From NCBI GenBank assembly GCA_965237965.1, contig CBDEGT010000003.1, forward strand, positions 1,474,695 to 1,538,694: a stretch of 64,000 nt of DNA. Direction: 5' to 3'. The stretch comes from UBA2988 sp965237965. Its GTDB lineage: Bacteria > Gemmatimonadota > Gemmatimonadetes > Longimicrobiales > Gaopeijiaceae. Below, piece by piece: positions 18,476-27,158 of this stretch. The position numbers and the translations under genes were made by a program. Numbering within the stretch: the first letter of the stretch is position 1; each line of letters begins with the position of its first letter. Under the pieces are notes generated by a model. It saw nothing but the letters and a program-made list of their open reading frames with translations. It made no database searches and was not told the DNA's origin.

Positions 18476-18514
18476 GGTGGTGGCCCCCGTCCGCGGTCGG
18501 ATGGGGGCACCACC
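18476..18514 (+). terminator. terminator-like hairpin after the small membrane protein
   Basis: Left arm 18476-18488 and right arm 18503-18514 pair over 12 bp with a single bulged G. It begins one base after the stop codon. Confidence 0.6.
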
Positions 18515-18525
18515 TTGGCGTCCCG

Positions 18526-18566
18526 AAAAAGAGAGCGGCGGCGGGGCCTAGAGCCCTGCCGCCGCT
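18526..18566 (-). terminator. rho-independent terminator of the ferredoxin gene
   Basis: On the minus strand a 14-bp GC-rich stem (18534-18547 with 18553-18566, one G-U pair, loop of 5) is followed by CTCTTTTT. It lies 20 bases beyond the ferredoxin stop. Confidence 0.8.
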
Positions 18567-18585
18567 TTCGTCGTTGCGGGCGTCG

Positions 18586-18819
18586 TCAGACGAAGTGAAC
18601 CCGGTTCTTCTCGATGTAGCTGGTCCACTCGGTCGGCACGTCGGTATCCGGGAAAATCGCCTGGACCGGGCACTCCGGCTCGCAGGCTCCGCAGTCGATG
18701 CACTCGTCGGGATGGATGTAGTATTGATCATCCGCTTCGTAGATGCAGTCCACGGGGCAGACCTCAACGCAACTCGCATCCTTCGTCCCGATGCACGGCT
18801 CGGCGATGATGTACGTCAC
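18586..18819 (-). CDS. fdxA: 7Fe ferredoxin (3Fe-4S/4Fe-4S)
   Basis: 77-residue soluble electron carrier. The first cluster motif is C-x7-C-x3-CP (CIGTKDASCVEVCPVDC), where the missing middle Cys gives a 3Fe-4S cluster. The second is C-x2-C-x2-C-x3-CP (CIDCGACEPECP) for a 4Fe-4S cluster. It is monocistronic, with its own terminator. Its partner enzymes are not evident nearby. Confidence 0.93.
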   Translation of the reverse strand: MTYIIAEPCIGTKDASCVEVCPVDCIYEADDQYYIHPDECIDCGACEPECPVQAIFPDTDVPTEWTSYIEKNRVHFV

Positions 18820-18883
18820 TTCCTCTGCCTCCCCTGGCTACGCGACAAAAGCGAACAACAATGTCTGGAGTGCAGAAGGCCCG

Positions 18884-19498
18884 TCAAGCCTCATCCGGAA
18901 GTCCGGGAGCGCGCCGGTCGAGCGTCCGCGCGAAGGCGCGGGACCAGTGTGAGAAGCGCCTCGCGAGCGCGTCGTCGACGCGGAGCGCGACCGGGCCATA
19001 GACTCCTACCGCCTCCGCGAGCGCGCGCGCCTTGGCGTCCCCGTCCAGCCAGAACCTGGCGTGGCGGCATTGGTCGAGCCGCTCGGCGAGCGCCACCAAG
19101 CACACCGCCCGGGGCGCGGTGACCAGGTCCTCGGCGAGTCGGTCGCCCGGAAGCGGCACCGCCGCCACCCACGCGGCAAGCGACTCGCCGATCTGATCGG
19201 CGATTCGGGCCTGGCCGACGCGGAGGTCCGCCCGCTCGCTCTCCAGGAGCGCTCCGGCCGCCAGCGCGAGCGGGTCTCGCACCGACGCGTCCACCGAGAG
19301 GATGAGCACCGTGCGCCCGGGGTGCAGGAAGTCCGGATGCCGGGCGTCAGAAAGCCGTTCTCGCCGCGGCTCCATGGCGAGGCGGAGCGCCGTCCTGACC
19401 AGGGCCACGTCGTCCGTGCGGAGGCCCATGTCCTCCAGGGTGCGACCGACGCGACCCTCCATGGCCCGGTCCCGGCTGACACCTTCCCTGTGACTCAT
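18884..19498 (-). CDS. hypothetical protein with a degenerate HD-like region
   Basis: 204 residues, start ATG 19498 with an AAGGTGAG site about eight bases upstream. The segment HPDFLHPGRTVLILSVDA followed by ALAAGALLESE has the spacing of the N-terminal HD domain of RelA/SpoT-type proteins, but the HD pair itself is missing (ES instead of HD), so hydrolase activity is doubtful. The C-terminal third has no recognisable motif. It may be a regulatory relic or a binding protein. It lies downstream of a hydrolase gene on the same strand. Confidence 0.6.
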   Translation of the reverse strand: MSHREGVSRDRAMEGRVGRTLEDMGLRTDDVALVRTALRLAMEPRRERLSDARHPDFLHPGRTVLILSVDASVRDPLALAAGALLESERADLRVGQARIADQIGESLAAWVAAVPLPGDRLAEDLVTAPRAVCLVALAERLDQCRHARFWLDGDAKARALAEAVGVYGPVALRVDDALARRFSHWSRAFARTLDRRAPGLPDEA

Positions 19499-19573
19499 CG
19501 CGCGCTCACCTTCCCGGCGCCACGCCATCCGCACTCGTCGGGCTCCTGGCCGGCACTCCTCGGCGCTCGCTCC

Positions 19574-20407
19574 TCACCCCTCGGCGAGGTGAAGCGCGAA
19601 GTGGTCGAGGGTAGCGGCGACCACCTGGTCGAGCTCCGGTGAGGGGCCCGCGAACGGGTGCCCCACCTCCCATACATGACCCGCCCCCGCCACGATCCGG
19701 AGACGAGCGTTGGGCGCCGCGCGCGCGAGCAGCCGGGCCTCCTCCAGCTCGACCGTGCGATCTTCCTCCCCGTGCACAATGAGCCAGGGGACGGCCACCC
19801 GGTTCGCTGCGGACTCGACGTCGAGCGCCTCACGCCGCGCCTCCAGATCCTCCAGCAGCCCGAGGTCGAGCGGCATGTGCTGACCGGTACGGCTGTTGAG
19901 CACGTAGATCCTGCCGCTCTCGCGCCACTCGGCGCGGGTTGCCTCGCTCCAGCGATCGAACGTCGAAACCGCCGACCAGGTGACCAGCGCACCCACCCGG
20001 GGATCATCCGCGGCGTGCAGGATTACGTCCCCGCCCCCGCGACTGTGTCCTAGCATGCCGAGACGGGCCGGCCGCCGCGGGAGCAGGTCCCCGGCCATCA
20101 CCCAATCGGCGACCCGGCCGACCTCCTCGACCTCCCGCGACAGCGTGTTGGCCGCGAACGCCTCGAGCTCGGTGAACCGTTCAGGTTCCGGCCCAATCCC
20201 CGAGCCCGAGAAGTTGAACGACACGACCGCGTGTCCCGCGCCCGCAAGGCGACGACACACGTGCGGAAAGAATGCCCAGTCCTTGAATCCCTTGAACCCG
20301 TGAATGACGATTACGGCGGACCGGGGAGGGGGACCGTCGGGAACGCGAACGTCCCCCCGGATCGTGTGGCCGCGAGTGGGCTCGCGCTCGAAGGTGTAGT
20401 GGATCAC
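19574..20407 (-). CDS. alpha/beta hydrolase
   Basis: Serine hydrolase of the dienelactone-hydrolase/S9-peptidase-like group. The nucleophile elbow is GHSRGGG, the acid is in VHGEEDRTV and the His in GAGHVWEVGH; the oxyanion loop is VIHGFKGFKD. GTG at 20407 begins at the conserved IHYTFE; an upstream GTG at 20464 would overlap the adenosyltransferase gene by 29 bases. The substrate is unknown. It is probably in one operon with the upstream gene. Confidence 0.85.
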   Translation of the reverse strand: MIHYTFEREPTRGHTIRGDVRVPDGPPPRSAVIVIHGFKGFKDWAFFPHVCRRLAGAGHAVVSFNFSGSGIGPEPERFTELEAFAANTLSREVEEVGRVADWVMAGDLLPRRPARLGMLGHSRGGGDVILHAADDPRVGALVTWSAVSTFDRWSEATRAEWRESGRIYVLNSRTGQHMPLDLGLLEDLEARREALDVESAANRVAVPWLIVHGEEDRTVELEEARLLARAAPNARLRIVAGAGHVWEVGHPFAGPSPELDQVVAATLDHFALHLAEG

Positions 20408-20435
20408 TGCAGAACCGTGGCGGTGGACGCGGCGA

Positions 20436-20990
20436 TCAGCCGTGCTCCCAGTGGACGTCGGCACAGCCCGCGCGGTGGTTTTCCAGGCGAGCGAGAACGA
20501 AGAGCAGATCTGAGAGCCGGTTGAGGTATGTCAGCACCTCGGGCACGACCGGCTCCGCGGAAGCCAGACCGACCACCGCACGCTCAGCGCGCCTGCATAC
20601 GGTGCGCGCAACGTGCAGAGCCGCAGCGGCAGGCGAGCCACCGGGCAGCACGAACTTGCGGAGGGGCTCCAGCTCTTCGTAGGCCTCGTCGATCCATGCC
20701 TCCATCTCGGCAACCCTGCCGGTGGGCAGCGGGGGCGTATCGGGGCGCGGCCGGCCGGCAGCGGGAAGTGGCGTGGCCAGCTCCGCGCCCAACGCGAACA
20801 GATCGTGCTGGACCAGAGTGACACGCTGCGCGCTTTCTGGCCAAGCGATCTGAGTCAGCGCCCAACCGAGGACCGCGTTGAGCTCATCCACCGCGCCGTA
20901 CGCGGCCACGCGCGGGTGATCCTTGCGCACGCGACCCCCGCCGAAGAACGCCGTGCCCCCGTCATCGCCCGTGCGTGTGTAGATCTTCAT
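20436..20990 (-). CDS. cob(I)yrinic acid a,c-diamide adenosyltransferase (PduO type)
   Basis: 184-residue ATP:corrinoid adenosyltransferase that makes the adenosyl form of vitamin B12. The N terminus MKIYTRTGDDGGTAFFGGGRV is the ATP-binding signature, and the C-terminal ARTVCRRAERAVVGL with YLNRLSDLLFVLAR is the corrinoid-binding region. No other cobalamin gene is nearby, so it may serve salvage of imported cobalamin. Confidence 0.93.
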   Translation of the reverse strand: MKIYTRTGDDGGTAFFGGGRVRKDHPRVAAYGAVDELNAVLGWALTQIAWPESAQRVTLVQHDLFALGAELATPLPAAGRPRPDTPPLPTGRVAEMEAWIDEAYEELEPLRKFVLPGGSPAAAALHVARTVCRRAERAVVGLASAEPVVPEVLTYLNRLSDLLFVLARLENHRAGCADVHWEHG

Positions 20991-21086
20991 CTCGGCTCGT
21001 CAGCGAACGAGGGCAAGGCTACCTTGGTATCTGAGGCCCTACCTTCAACGGGGCACGCCGGCAGGTCAAGGACCGGAGACGTACCG

Positions 21087-21536
21087 ATGGGCACTTCAGA
21101 GTCAGCCGATTCCCTCCCCGAGCGCGCGAACGACCTCTACTGGCAGTCCGATCGCAGCGTCAATCAGATCGCCGACGAGATGGACCTGTCCAAGGGGATG
21201 CTGTACGGCCTGATCCGCCCCCTGACCTCCGATCTTCCGTGTCCGCGCTGCTCGACCATCCTCGAGTACTCGAACCGCACCGCGCGCGAACGCGGCCTGC
21301 TCAGCTGTCCGGACTGCGGCCTCAAGGGGGACGAGATGGTCGTCCGCGAGGAGTGGGAGCAGGCCGCGGCCGGGAACTCCGGCCGCGGCCTGGTGATCCC
21401 CCCCAGCGACACACCCTCGCGCGCGCCACGCAGCGCAGCGGCCACACGCCCACGGCACGACCCGCTGCTGGTCGGCGCCGGGCTACTTCTCGTCGCAGCC
21501 GGCCTGTGGCTGTTCCGAGGGCTGGGCAGGCGCTAG
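21087..21536 (+). CDS. zinc-ribbon protein with a C-terminal membrane anchor
   Basis: 149 residues. Residues 10-45 (RANDLYWQSDRSVNQIADEM...) look like a helix-turn-helix. A zinc ribbon with two CPxC pairs (PCPRC near residue 52, SCPDC near residue 73) follows, then a low-complexity linker and one transmembrane helix (LLVGAGLLLVAAGLWLF). ATG at 21087 has GGAG eight bases upstream. It may be a membrane-tethered DNA-binding protein; the family is not recognised. Its TAG stop lies at the left end of the MITE-like element. Confidence 0.7.
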   Translation: MGTSESADSLPERANDLYWQSDRSVNQIADEMDLSKGMLYGLIRPLTSDLPCPRCSTILEYSNRTARERGLLSCPDCGLKGDEMVVREEWEQAAAGNSGRGLVIPPSDTPSRAPRSAAATRPRHDPLLVGAGLLLVAAGLWLFRGLGRR

Positions 21537-21737
21537 CAGGTCGCTGAAGAAGGGGAGTGCACCGCGCGCAGGGGACCGGCGCGATTTAGCCGAGGCACGA
21601 CGACGAGTCGTACTGGTGGGTACGGCGAGGAGGAGAGACGATGGATCAACCACGCCGCTCCCTGCGCCCACGACCGAGTTAGACATGAGCTTACGGTTCG
21701 AGGGTTACGGGTGCGTTCGCCTTCTTCAGCGACCTGC
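21536..21737. mobile_element. 202-bp MITE-like element with perfect 18-bp inverted ends
   Basis: GCAGGTCGCTGAAGAAGG at 21536-21553 is repeated in exact inverse at 21720-21737, and both ends are flanked by TA within CTAG, giving a TA target duplication (21534-21535 and 21738-21739). No gene is inside. Short size, perfect ends and TA duplication are the marks of a non-autonomous element mobilised in trans by a TA-targeting transposase. The ends differ from the GGGCCTGTTAACACTA ends of the IS copies in this window. Confidence 0.75.
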
Positions 21738-21743
21738 TAGACC

Positions 21744-22598
21744 GTGAGCGAGGGTTTGGAGCCGGAACTCTCGCCCGAGCATGAAGCGTCCGGTCGCACC
21801 GTCGATGAACGGTTCGCCGAACGCGTCACCATGAGCGTGCCTGATCGTCACAATCCGCGTCTGCACAAGGTGATGGACCTCGTCAACGCGGACGACGATC
21901 TGTACGCCCTCTGGCTGGCCGCGAACGTGAACGCGGTCGAGCGGCTCGGGATGACTGACCATGGCCCGGTGCACGTCAAGATCGTGATGAACATCGCGGT
22001 CCGGATGTTCCGGCTGCTCATGGACGCCCAGGTCAAGCCGGCGGTGACGGCCCAGTACGGGCTGCCTCCCGAAGACGGGGAAGTCGTTGTCGCGCTCGCA
22101 GCTCTACTGCACGACGTGGGCATGTCGATCCACCGAGGCGGCCACGAGGAGTTTTCGCTCTTCATCGCCCGCGGGAAGCTGGACGAGATGCTGCCGCAGA
22201 TCTACGATCGCCGAACGAGCACGATCCTCCGCTCCGAGATCCTCCACGCCATCATCGCTCACCGCTCGGGGGGGACGCCGCTCACGCTGGAGGCTGGGAT
22301 CGTGCGGATCGCAGACGCGCTCGACATGGCGAAGGGGCGAAGCCGGATTCCGTTCTCGGCGGGATCGCCTTCCATCCACTCGATCTCCGCTCAAGCGATC
22401 GAGGCGGTCCGTATCGAGCCGGGACGGGAACGTCCGATCCGGCTGACTATCGAGATGTCCAACTCCGCAGGGGTATTCCAGCTCGATCAGCTGTTCCGCG
22501 AGAAGCTCAAGGGTAGCGGCCTGGAGCCGCACGTCGAAGTGGAAGGGATGTTGGAGGGTGAGACGGAGAAGCGGATCTTCACACAGTTCAAGCTGTGA
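21744..22598 (+). CDS. HD domain phosphohydrolase
   Basis: Metal-dependent HD-superfamily hydrolase, up to 284 residues. Ligands are visible as His in TDHGPVHVK, the HD pair in ALLHDVGMSIHRGGHE, His in IIAHRSGG and Asp in VRIADALDMAKG. Substrates of this subgroup are likely nucleotides but cannot be read here. GTG at 21744 is the longest start; ATG at 21831 (MSVPDRHNP) is equally plausible because only the part after it is well conserved. Its stop overlaps the next gene (GTGA). Confidence 0.8.
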   Translation: MSEGLEPELSPEHEASGRTVDERFAERVTMSVPDRHNPRLHKVMDLVNADDDLYALWLAANVNAVERLGMTDHGPVHVKIVMNIAVRMFRLLMDAQVKPAVTAQYGLPPEDGEVVVALAALLHDVGMSIHRGGHEEFSLFIARGKLDEMLPQIYDRRTSTILRSEILHAIIAHRSGGTPLTLEAGIVRIADALDMAKGRSRIPFSAGSPSIHSISAQAIEAVRIEPGRERPIRLTIEMSNSAGVFQLDQLFREKLKGSGLEPHVEVEGMLEGETEKRIFTQFKL

Positions 22599-23470
22599 GG
22601 CGGCGGCTCACGCTGCCGGCAGCGATGCTGATGGGCAGCTGCAGCATCTGGAGTGGGGCCGGTCCCGGCTGCGAGCTGGCCGAGGGGCCCTACGCGCTCC
22701 CCGAGGCACTCAAAGAATCGAGTGGTGTGGCCGCGAGCCTGCGCACGCCTGGAGTTTTCTGGACGCACTCCGACAACGGTGGGCCGGCTCAGCTCTGGGC
22801 CGTGGACGGGCGTGGCGCGGTCCTCGGTCGGATCGAGCTCGCGGACCTGCGCGTGCGCGACGCCGAGGATCTGGCGACCGCGCCCTGCCCGGAGGGGAGC
22901 TGTCTTTACCTCGCCGACATCGGCGACAACTACGCAGAGCGTGACACCCTGGTCGTGCTGCGTGCGGTCGAGCCCGACCCGGATGCTAGAACGATTCCAG
23001 CTCAGCGGCTCCCTGTGCAGCTCCCGGACGCGCCGCGCGACGCCGAGGCGATCTTCGTGCTTCCTGAGGAACGGATTTTCGTGGTGACCAAGGGAGGCGA
23101 TTGGCCCGTCACCGTCTACTGCTACCCGCTTCCGCTGCGACCCGACACGCTGGTCGTGCTCGAGGAGGTGCAGCGGCTGAGCGAGACTCCACGCGTCCTG
23201 CCTCGGCAGGTCACCGGCGCAGGCGCGTCGAGGGACGGCACGCTGGTCGTGATTCGTACGTACGAGACACTGCTCCTTCATCGCTGGGACGGCACCCGCC
23301 TGATACCGATCGTGGACGAGACCGTCAACCTGCGGAGCGTGCGCCAGTCTCAGGGGGAGGGGGTAGGGATCGGGGACGACGGGATCGTCGTGCTGACCAG
23401 CGAGGGAGGACCGGCCGGCGGCGCCGGCAGCATCGCGGTGCTGCGCTGCGTGCTCGGCGAGGTCGGGTGA
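22595..23470 (+). CDS. secreted beta-propeller-like protein of unknown function
   Basis: 291 residues beginning with a basic, hydrophobic export signal. ESSGVAASLRTPGVFWTHSDNG, RDAEDLA and YLADIGDN are typical of exported proteins predicted to form beta-propellers. GTG at 22595 overlaps the HD gene stop, so the two are cotranslated. It ends 18 bases from the convergent DUF1501 gene. The role is unknown. Confidence 0.75.
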   Translation: MRRRLTLPAAMLMGSCSIWSGAGPGCELAEGPYALPEALKESSGVAASLRTPGVFWTHSDNGGPAQLWAVDGRGAVLGRIELADLRVRDAEDLATAPCPEGSCLYLADIGDNYAERDTLVVLRAVEPDPDARTIPAQRLPVQLPDAPRDAEAIFVLPEERIFVVTKGGDWPVTVYCYPLPLRPDTLVVLEEVQRLSETPRVLPRQVTGAGASRDGTLVVIRTYETLLLHRWDGTRLIPIVDETVNLRSVRQSQGEGVGIGDDGIVVLTSEGGPAGGAGSIAVLRCVLGEVG

Positions 23471-23488
23471 GCCGACCCGAGCGTTCGA

Positions 23489-24667
23489 TCAACCCATGAG
23501 GTTGGTGAGCGCCCGCACACCGTCTGAACCCGGGAACACACGGTCGGCCTGCGAGGCCGTCAGGTCGAAGGTCGCCGCGATCACTCCTTTGAGCACCGCT
23601 CGGGTGTCGAGCGTCGCGCGCAGGTCGCGTCCTTCGTAGAGCTGCGTCCGGCCCAGCCCGGGCCAGTCGGACAGGACCGCGCTGCGCGCGACCTCAGTGC
23701 CGAGGACGAAGCCCGCGCCCGCCGTGCCGTGATCCGTCCCGCCGGTGCCGTTCGGGCGCGCGGTGCGTCCGAACTCGGTCATCACGACCACGCTGGTGCC
23801 GGGCCACTCCTCGGCCATCTCACGGCGGAAGCTGATCAGGCCGTCCGCGAGCTGGCCGAGCAGCCGATCCAGCGGCCCACCACCGACGCCCTGCGCCCGA
23901 TGCGTGTCCCAGCCGCTGAACTCCACGGCTGCGACGTTCGGGCCCTCCGCAGCGCGCAGCAACCGGGCGGTCGCAGCGAACGTCGGAACGATCGCGCGAC
24001 CTCGACCCGAGGGCATGGTCACGTCCCCCGCGGTCTCGTTCTGCTGGAGCGCGGCCTCGAACGCGTTGGCAAGAAGCGGGTCCGTGCGGTAGAGCAAGTG
24101 CAGGCGATCGAGATAGCTGTCGTCGACCACACCCAGCTGCGCGGGCGACCAGGTGGCCACCTGGAGAGGCCCCATCAGCGAGCGCGGCATGCCGGCCGCC
24201 ACGGCGATCGCGCTTTCTCTTCCGTCCATGACCTGGAGCAGTCGATTCAACCAGCCATCGGCACCCATGTCCGGCCGGCCGAGACCGGTCTCGAGCACGG
24301 CCTGACCATCGAAATGACTGCGTGTCCGGAACGGAATCGCCATCGCATGGAGCGCCACCAGCTCGTCCGCTTCCCAAAGTTCACCCAGCGGCGCGAGCCC
24401 GGGGGCGAGCCCGAACCCGTCTGCCAGCGGCGTAAGCTACGCGGCGTCGTACGCCATGGCACCCCGCAGCTCCCGATAGGCAGGATCGTGCCTCGGTACC
24501 AGCGCGGCGAGCCCGTCGAAGCCGCCGCGTAGCAGCACGAACACGAGCCGGCGGGAACCAGGCACATGCGCGAAGCGCACCAGGGGAGCGCCGTAGGTGG
24601 CGATCCCACCCCAGCACATCGTCCTCAGGAAGTCCCGTCGATGCATGCTCGTCACTGCCCCCATCAT
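23489..24667 (-). pseudogene. DUF1501 protein, interrupted by an in-frame TAG
   Basis: The product starts at ATG 24667 behind a GGAGGTGAGG site and has a Tat-type signal with RRDFL. DUF1501 motifs include LLRGGFDGLAALV, the catalytic-like block VVVMTEFGRTARPNG and GTDHGTAGAGFVLG. A single amber codon at 24437-24439 stops the frame after about 76 residues, and the same frame continues normally with LTPLADGFGLAPGLAPL. Homologs usually have a sense codon there, so one C-to-T change or a sequence error explains it. It pairs with the DUF1800 gene upstream, as in many bacteria. Confidence 0.85.
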
Positions 24668-24672
24668 CGGCC

Positions 24673-25700
24673 TCACCTCCACTGGAAAGCTGGACCCGCA
24701 AGCACGAGGGCGATGCGCTCTGCCCCATCCACCGTCTCGTCGCCGATCAACCCGGGGAGCGGATCCGAGTCCGCCACATCCACGAGGTCCAACAGGTCGG
24801 TGGGCTCCACCCGCCGCGCGAACCGTGTCGCGAGCGTACGCGCGAGCTCTGCGCGGTTCATAAGCGAATCCGGGTCGCTCCACTCGCGCCTCGTGTCTCC
24901 CCAACCCTTGGGCGCTGGCGGCGCCCAGAGCGGATGCCGGAGGGCGACGACCGGACGCGTAAGGTTGCCGGGTGCCTGACGGGCGCCGATCCCGCGCAAC
25001 ACCGCGGTCAGCCAGTCCTGGGGTGTGCGAAGCTTACGGTTGGCGGGGTCCCAAGCCTCCGGAAGCTCGATCAGGGCCTCGGCCACCCGCTTCAGGTCGC
25101 CACCGCTCGCGCTGAACTCGGCGCTGACCACGTCGACCGCACGGGCCGGCGGATCGTCACTGACGAAATGCCGCACCAGCTTACTCGCCACGAAACGCGC
25201 CGTGGACGGGTGCGCACAAAGATCACGGATCACCGCCTCCCCAAGCTCCACCCCACGCTGCGTGTAGCGTCTCCCAAGAACCGTCCTGGCTCCGGGTTGG
25301 TGCTGACGAGTTCGTAGGGCCCCGCCAGCACCGACACCCGAGCATTCGCGGCGGTCGAGACGCACAGGTGGTTCGACCAGAACGCGATCAGGCGCTCCAC
25401 GAAGGGCCGATCGGAGCCGACGCGCTCGTCCAGCGCCGCGTCGGTCTCGGCGTTCCGGATCGCGCCCAGACGAGCCCGCATCGCCCTCCGGAGCTCGGGG
25501 TCGGCGTTCGCCTCGCGCCAGGTGACTTCCCCGAGGGAGTCGGCCAGCGCCTCGCGTTCTTCGCGAGCGGGATCGTCGAGCCGTGTCGGTGGTGCGTCGA
25601 GCTGCGTAGCGAGCCAGGCACGCGGATCGCGCACACGGCCAGGCTCGCCCGGACGTGCTCCCAGCCCGAATCGGTTGAGCGCTCGGAGGGTCGTGTTCAT
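24673..25700 (-). pseudogene. DUF1800 protein with internal deletion and frameshift
   Basis: The N-terminal half (from ATG 25700, LRALNRFGLGARPGEP, AFWSNHLCVS, AGPYEL) and the C-terminal half (TVLGRRYTQRGVELG, ARFVASKLVRHFVSDDPP) are clearly DUF1800, but they lie in different frames. They meet near 25280-25310, where roughly 100-150 codons found in complete homologs (the domain centre with the RGLNENYARELLELH-type motif) are missing. DUF1800 and DUF1501 proteins are exported partners of unknown function. The gap cannot be a simple one-base error. Confidence 0.8.
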
Positions 25701-25925
25701 TCCCCCACCTTAGCCGTTGTTGCCGCGAATGGTCTCGGAGCCCGGAGGTGTTGACCACACCGTCTGCGGCCTTCCCAAGCTCACCTTACCGAAGGGCTCC
25801 TGAGTCACGAGGCCCCGCCGGATGCCCCTAGGATGTCGTGGGCGGCCGCCGCGTTAAAACCGGCCCTGCCCCCTCGCGCCAGCGTGATCTCGGTCCTCTG
25901 CACTGGGCAACGACGCGTCCCCCCC

Positions 25926-26561
25926 TTAACTCCACACCTGGAAGAAGTCCATCCCACCCGCATCTCGAGCGCCTTGCCCACCCCCGAGGTACGACAGCCA
26001 GAGGCGTCCCAGCTCGCGGGCGAGCACCTCATCGGCCATGTCGCTGGGCCGGTCGCGTAGGGCTCCGCTCACGGCAACGAAGCCGATCGGGATCGCGACT
26101 TCCGGTTCCGGGTGACGGATCTCGGGGCGGCGCTCGAGCAGGACGCGGGTCACCAGATCCGCCCGCTCACGTAGTAGTCGATCGGCAGACGGAAGTGAAG
26201 CCCCGGCCTCCCGCTCCTCGACCAACAGGGCGATCACCGCGCGGATCTGCTCCTCGAGGGAGAGGTCGGTCGTGATCCGCTCGGTGAGGCCCCTATCGAA
26301 GCGTGCGAGGGCGTCCTCGAGGACGGTCCGCTCGACGTAGCGAAGGAGCTCCTCCTTTCCCGAGAAGCGCTGATAGAAGGACCCCACGGAGGTACGGGCC
26401 CGGGCCACCACGTCCTGTACGGTGACCGCTTCGGGCCCGCGCTCTCGGAGGAGGGTCTCGGTTGCCGACACGATGCGGGACAGGGTCCTGCGACTCCGTG
26501 CCTGGCGGGGAGGCCGAATCGGATCGGTTGCGGGCATGGCAGAGGGCTGGGAGGCCGACAC
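25926..26561 (-). CDS. TetR/AcrR family transcriptional regulator
   Basis: 211 residues. The N-terminal helix-turn-helix (residues 20-70) shows TLSRIVSATETLLRERGPEAVTVQDVVARARTSVGSFYQRFSGKEEL in pieces typical of TetR proteins; the C-terminal ligand-binding domain is not assignable. GTG at 26561 and ATG at 26537 are possible starts. An AT-rich palindrome lies directly upstream, suggesting autoregulation. No efflux or other target gene is adjacent; the region upstream is disrupted by mobile DNA, so its target may have been lost. Confidence 0.87.
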   Translation of the reverse strand: MSASQPSAMPATDPIRPPRQARSRRTLSRIVSATETLLRERGPEAVTVQDVVARARTSVGSFYQRFSGKEELLRYVERTVLEDALARFDRGLTERITTDLSLEEQIRAVIALLVEEREAGASLPSADRLLRERADLVTRVLLERRPEIRHPEPEVAIPIGFVAVSGALRDRPSDMADEVLARELGRLWLSYLGGGQGARDAGGMDFFQVWS

Positions 26562-26562
26562 T

Positions 26563-26600
26563 CCAATTTAGAATAGAAATAATAATTCTATAATAATTGG
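26563..26600. promoter_or_regulatory. AT-rich palindrome, likely TetR operator and promoter
   Basis: The left arm begins CCAATTTAGAATAGAA and the right arm ends TTCTATAATAATTGG, an imperfect inverted repeat of about 15 bases per arm in otherwise GC-rich DNA. It abuts the regulator start and contains a TATAAT hexamer. Confidence 0.55.
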
Positions 26601-26959
26601 CTTTGTAGCGGCCCTAGGCAAGGGACACCCGCACGCGGGACAGGGGGTCGACCGGTTCGGCGTGGCGCGAGGCGCGGCTCCATGGACCGCACGGTAACCC
26701 CCATCCGGTGCGTGTGCAGCAGGGGCTTGCCTGGGGGAGAAGGTCCGGCAGAGCGTCGCTAAATACACTACTGATAACCTGGCTGAACTTCGCCGTCTGC
26801 TCAGGTAATCCTCGATCAGAATCACTGAGAGGATGTCAGCCAGGGCCTTCAACCCATGACTACTGCGAGCCCTCCGGCATTCGGTGACGATCGCGGCCCG
26901 CACAGCCGTGTTGGTAGCGGTACAGCTCAACGCCTGTAAGGACACAGACCAGAGAGATC
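26601..26959. other. non-coding accessory DNA
   Basis: Lower GC than the surroundings. One open frame of about 125 codons on the minus strand has no recognisable motif and no ribosome site; no gene is called. Confidence 0.4.
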
Positions 26960-27064
26960 GTGATTCTGGCCGTAAAGCACCACCATGAGAGGGAGGATGG
27001 GCATGGTTACCCGGATCGTTTGAGCGGTGACCAGATCCCTGTAGGGTCGAAGATCATCAAGCTC
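26960..27064 (+). pseudogene. HD-GYP domain fragment
   Basis: About 35 codons encode KHHHEREDGHGYPDRLSGDQIP, the core HD-GYP signature of cyclic-di-GMP phosphodiesterases. Similarity stops at IIKL on the right, and no start or upstream HD half is visible on the left. Codon use is less GC-rich than in the neighbours. It is a remnant next to the IS21 element. Confidence 0.7.
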
Positions 27065-27158
27065 TGTGTGTCAACGCCGGACGAAAATTGCTCATTCGTG
27101 GCGGGTGAAAAGGTTACACCCGACGGAGGTGACGAGCCTCTAGGTCGTCTTCTGCTCC

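Noticed and set aside
24437..24439. amber stop recoding in the DUF1501 gene
   Set aside because: Only one such codon, no suppressor tRNA or insertion element seen, and the partner gene is also broken; mutation or sequence error is simpler.
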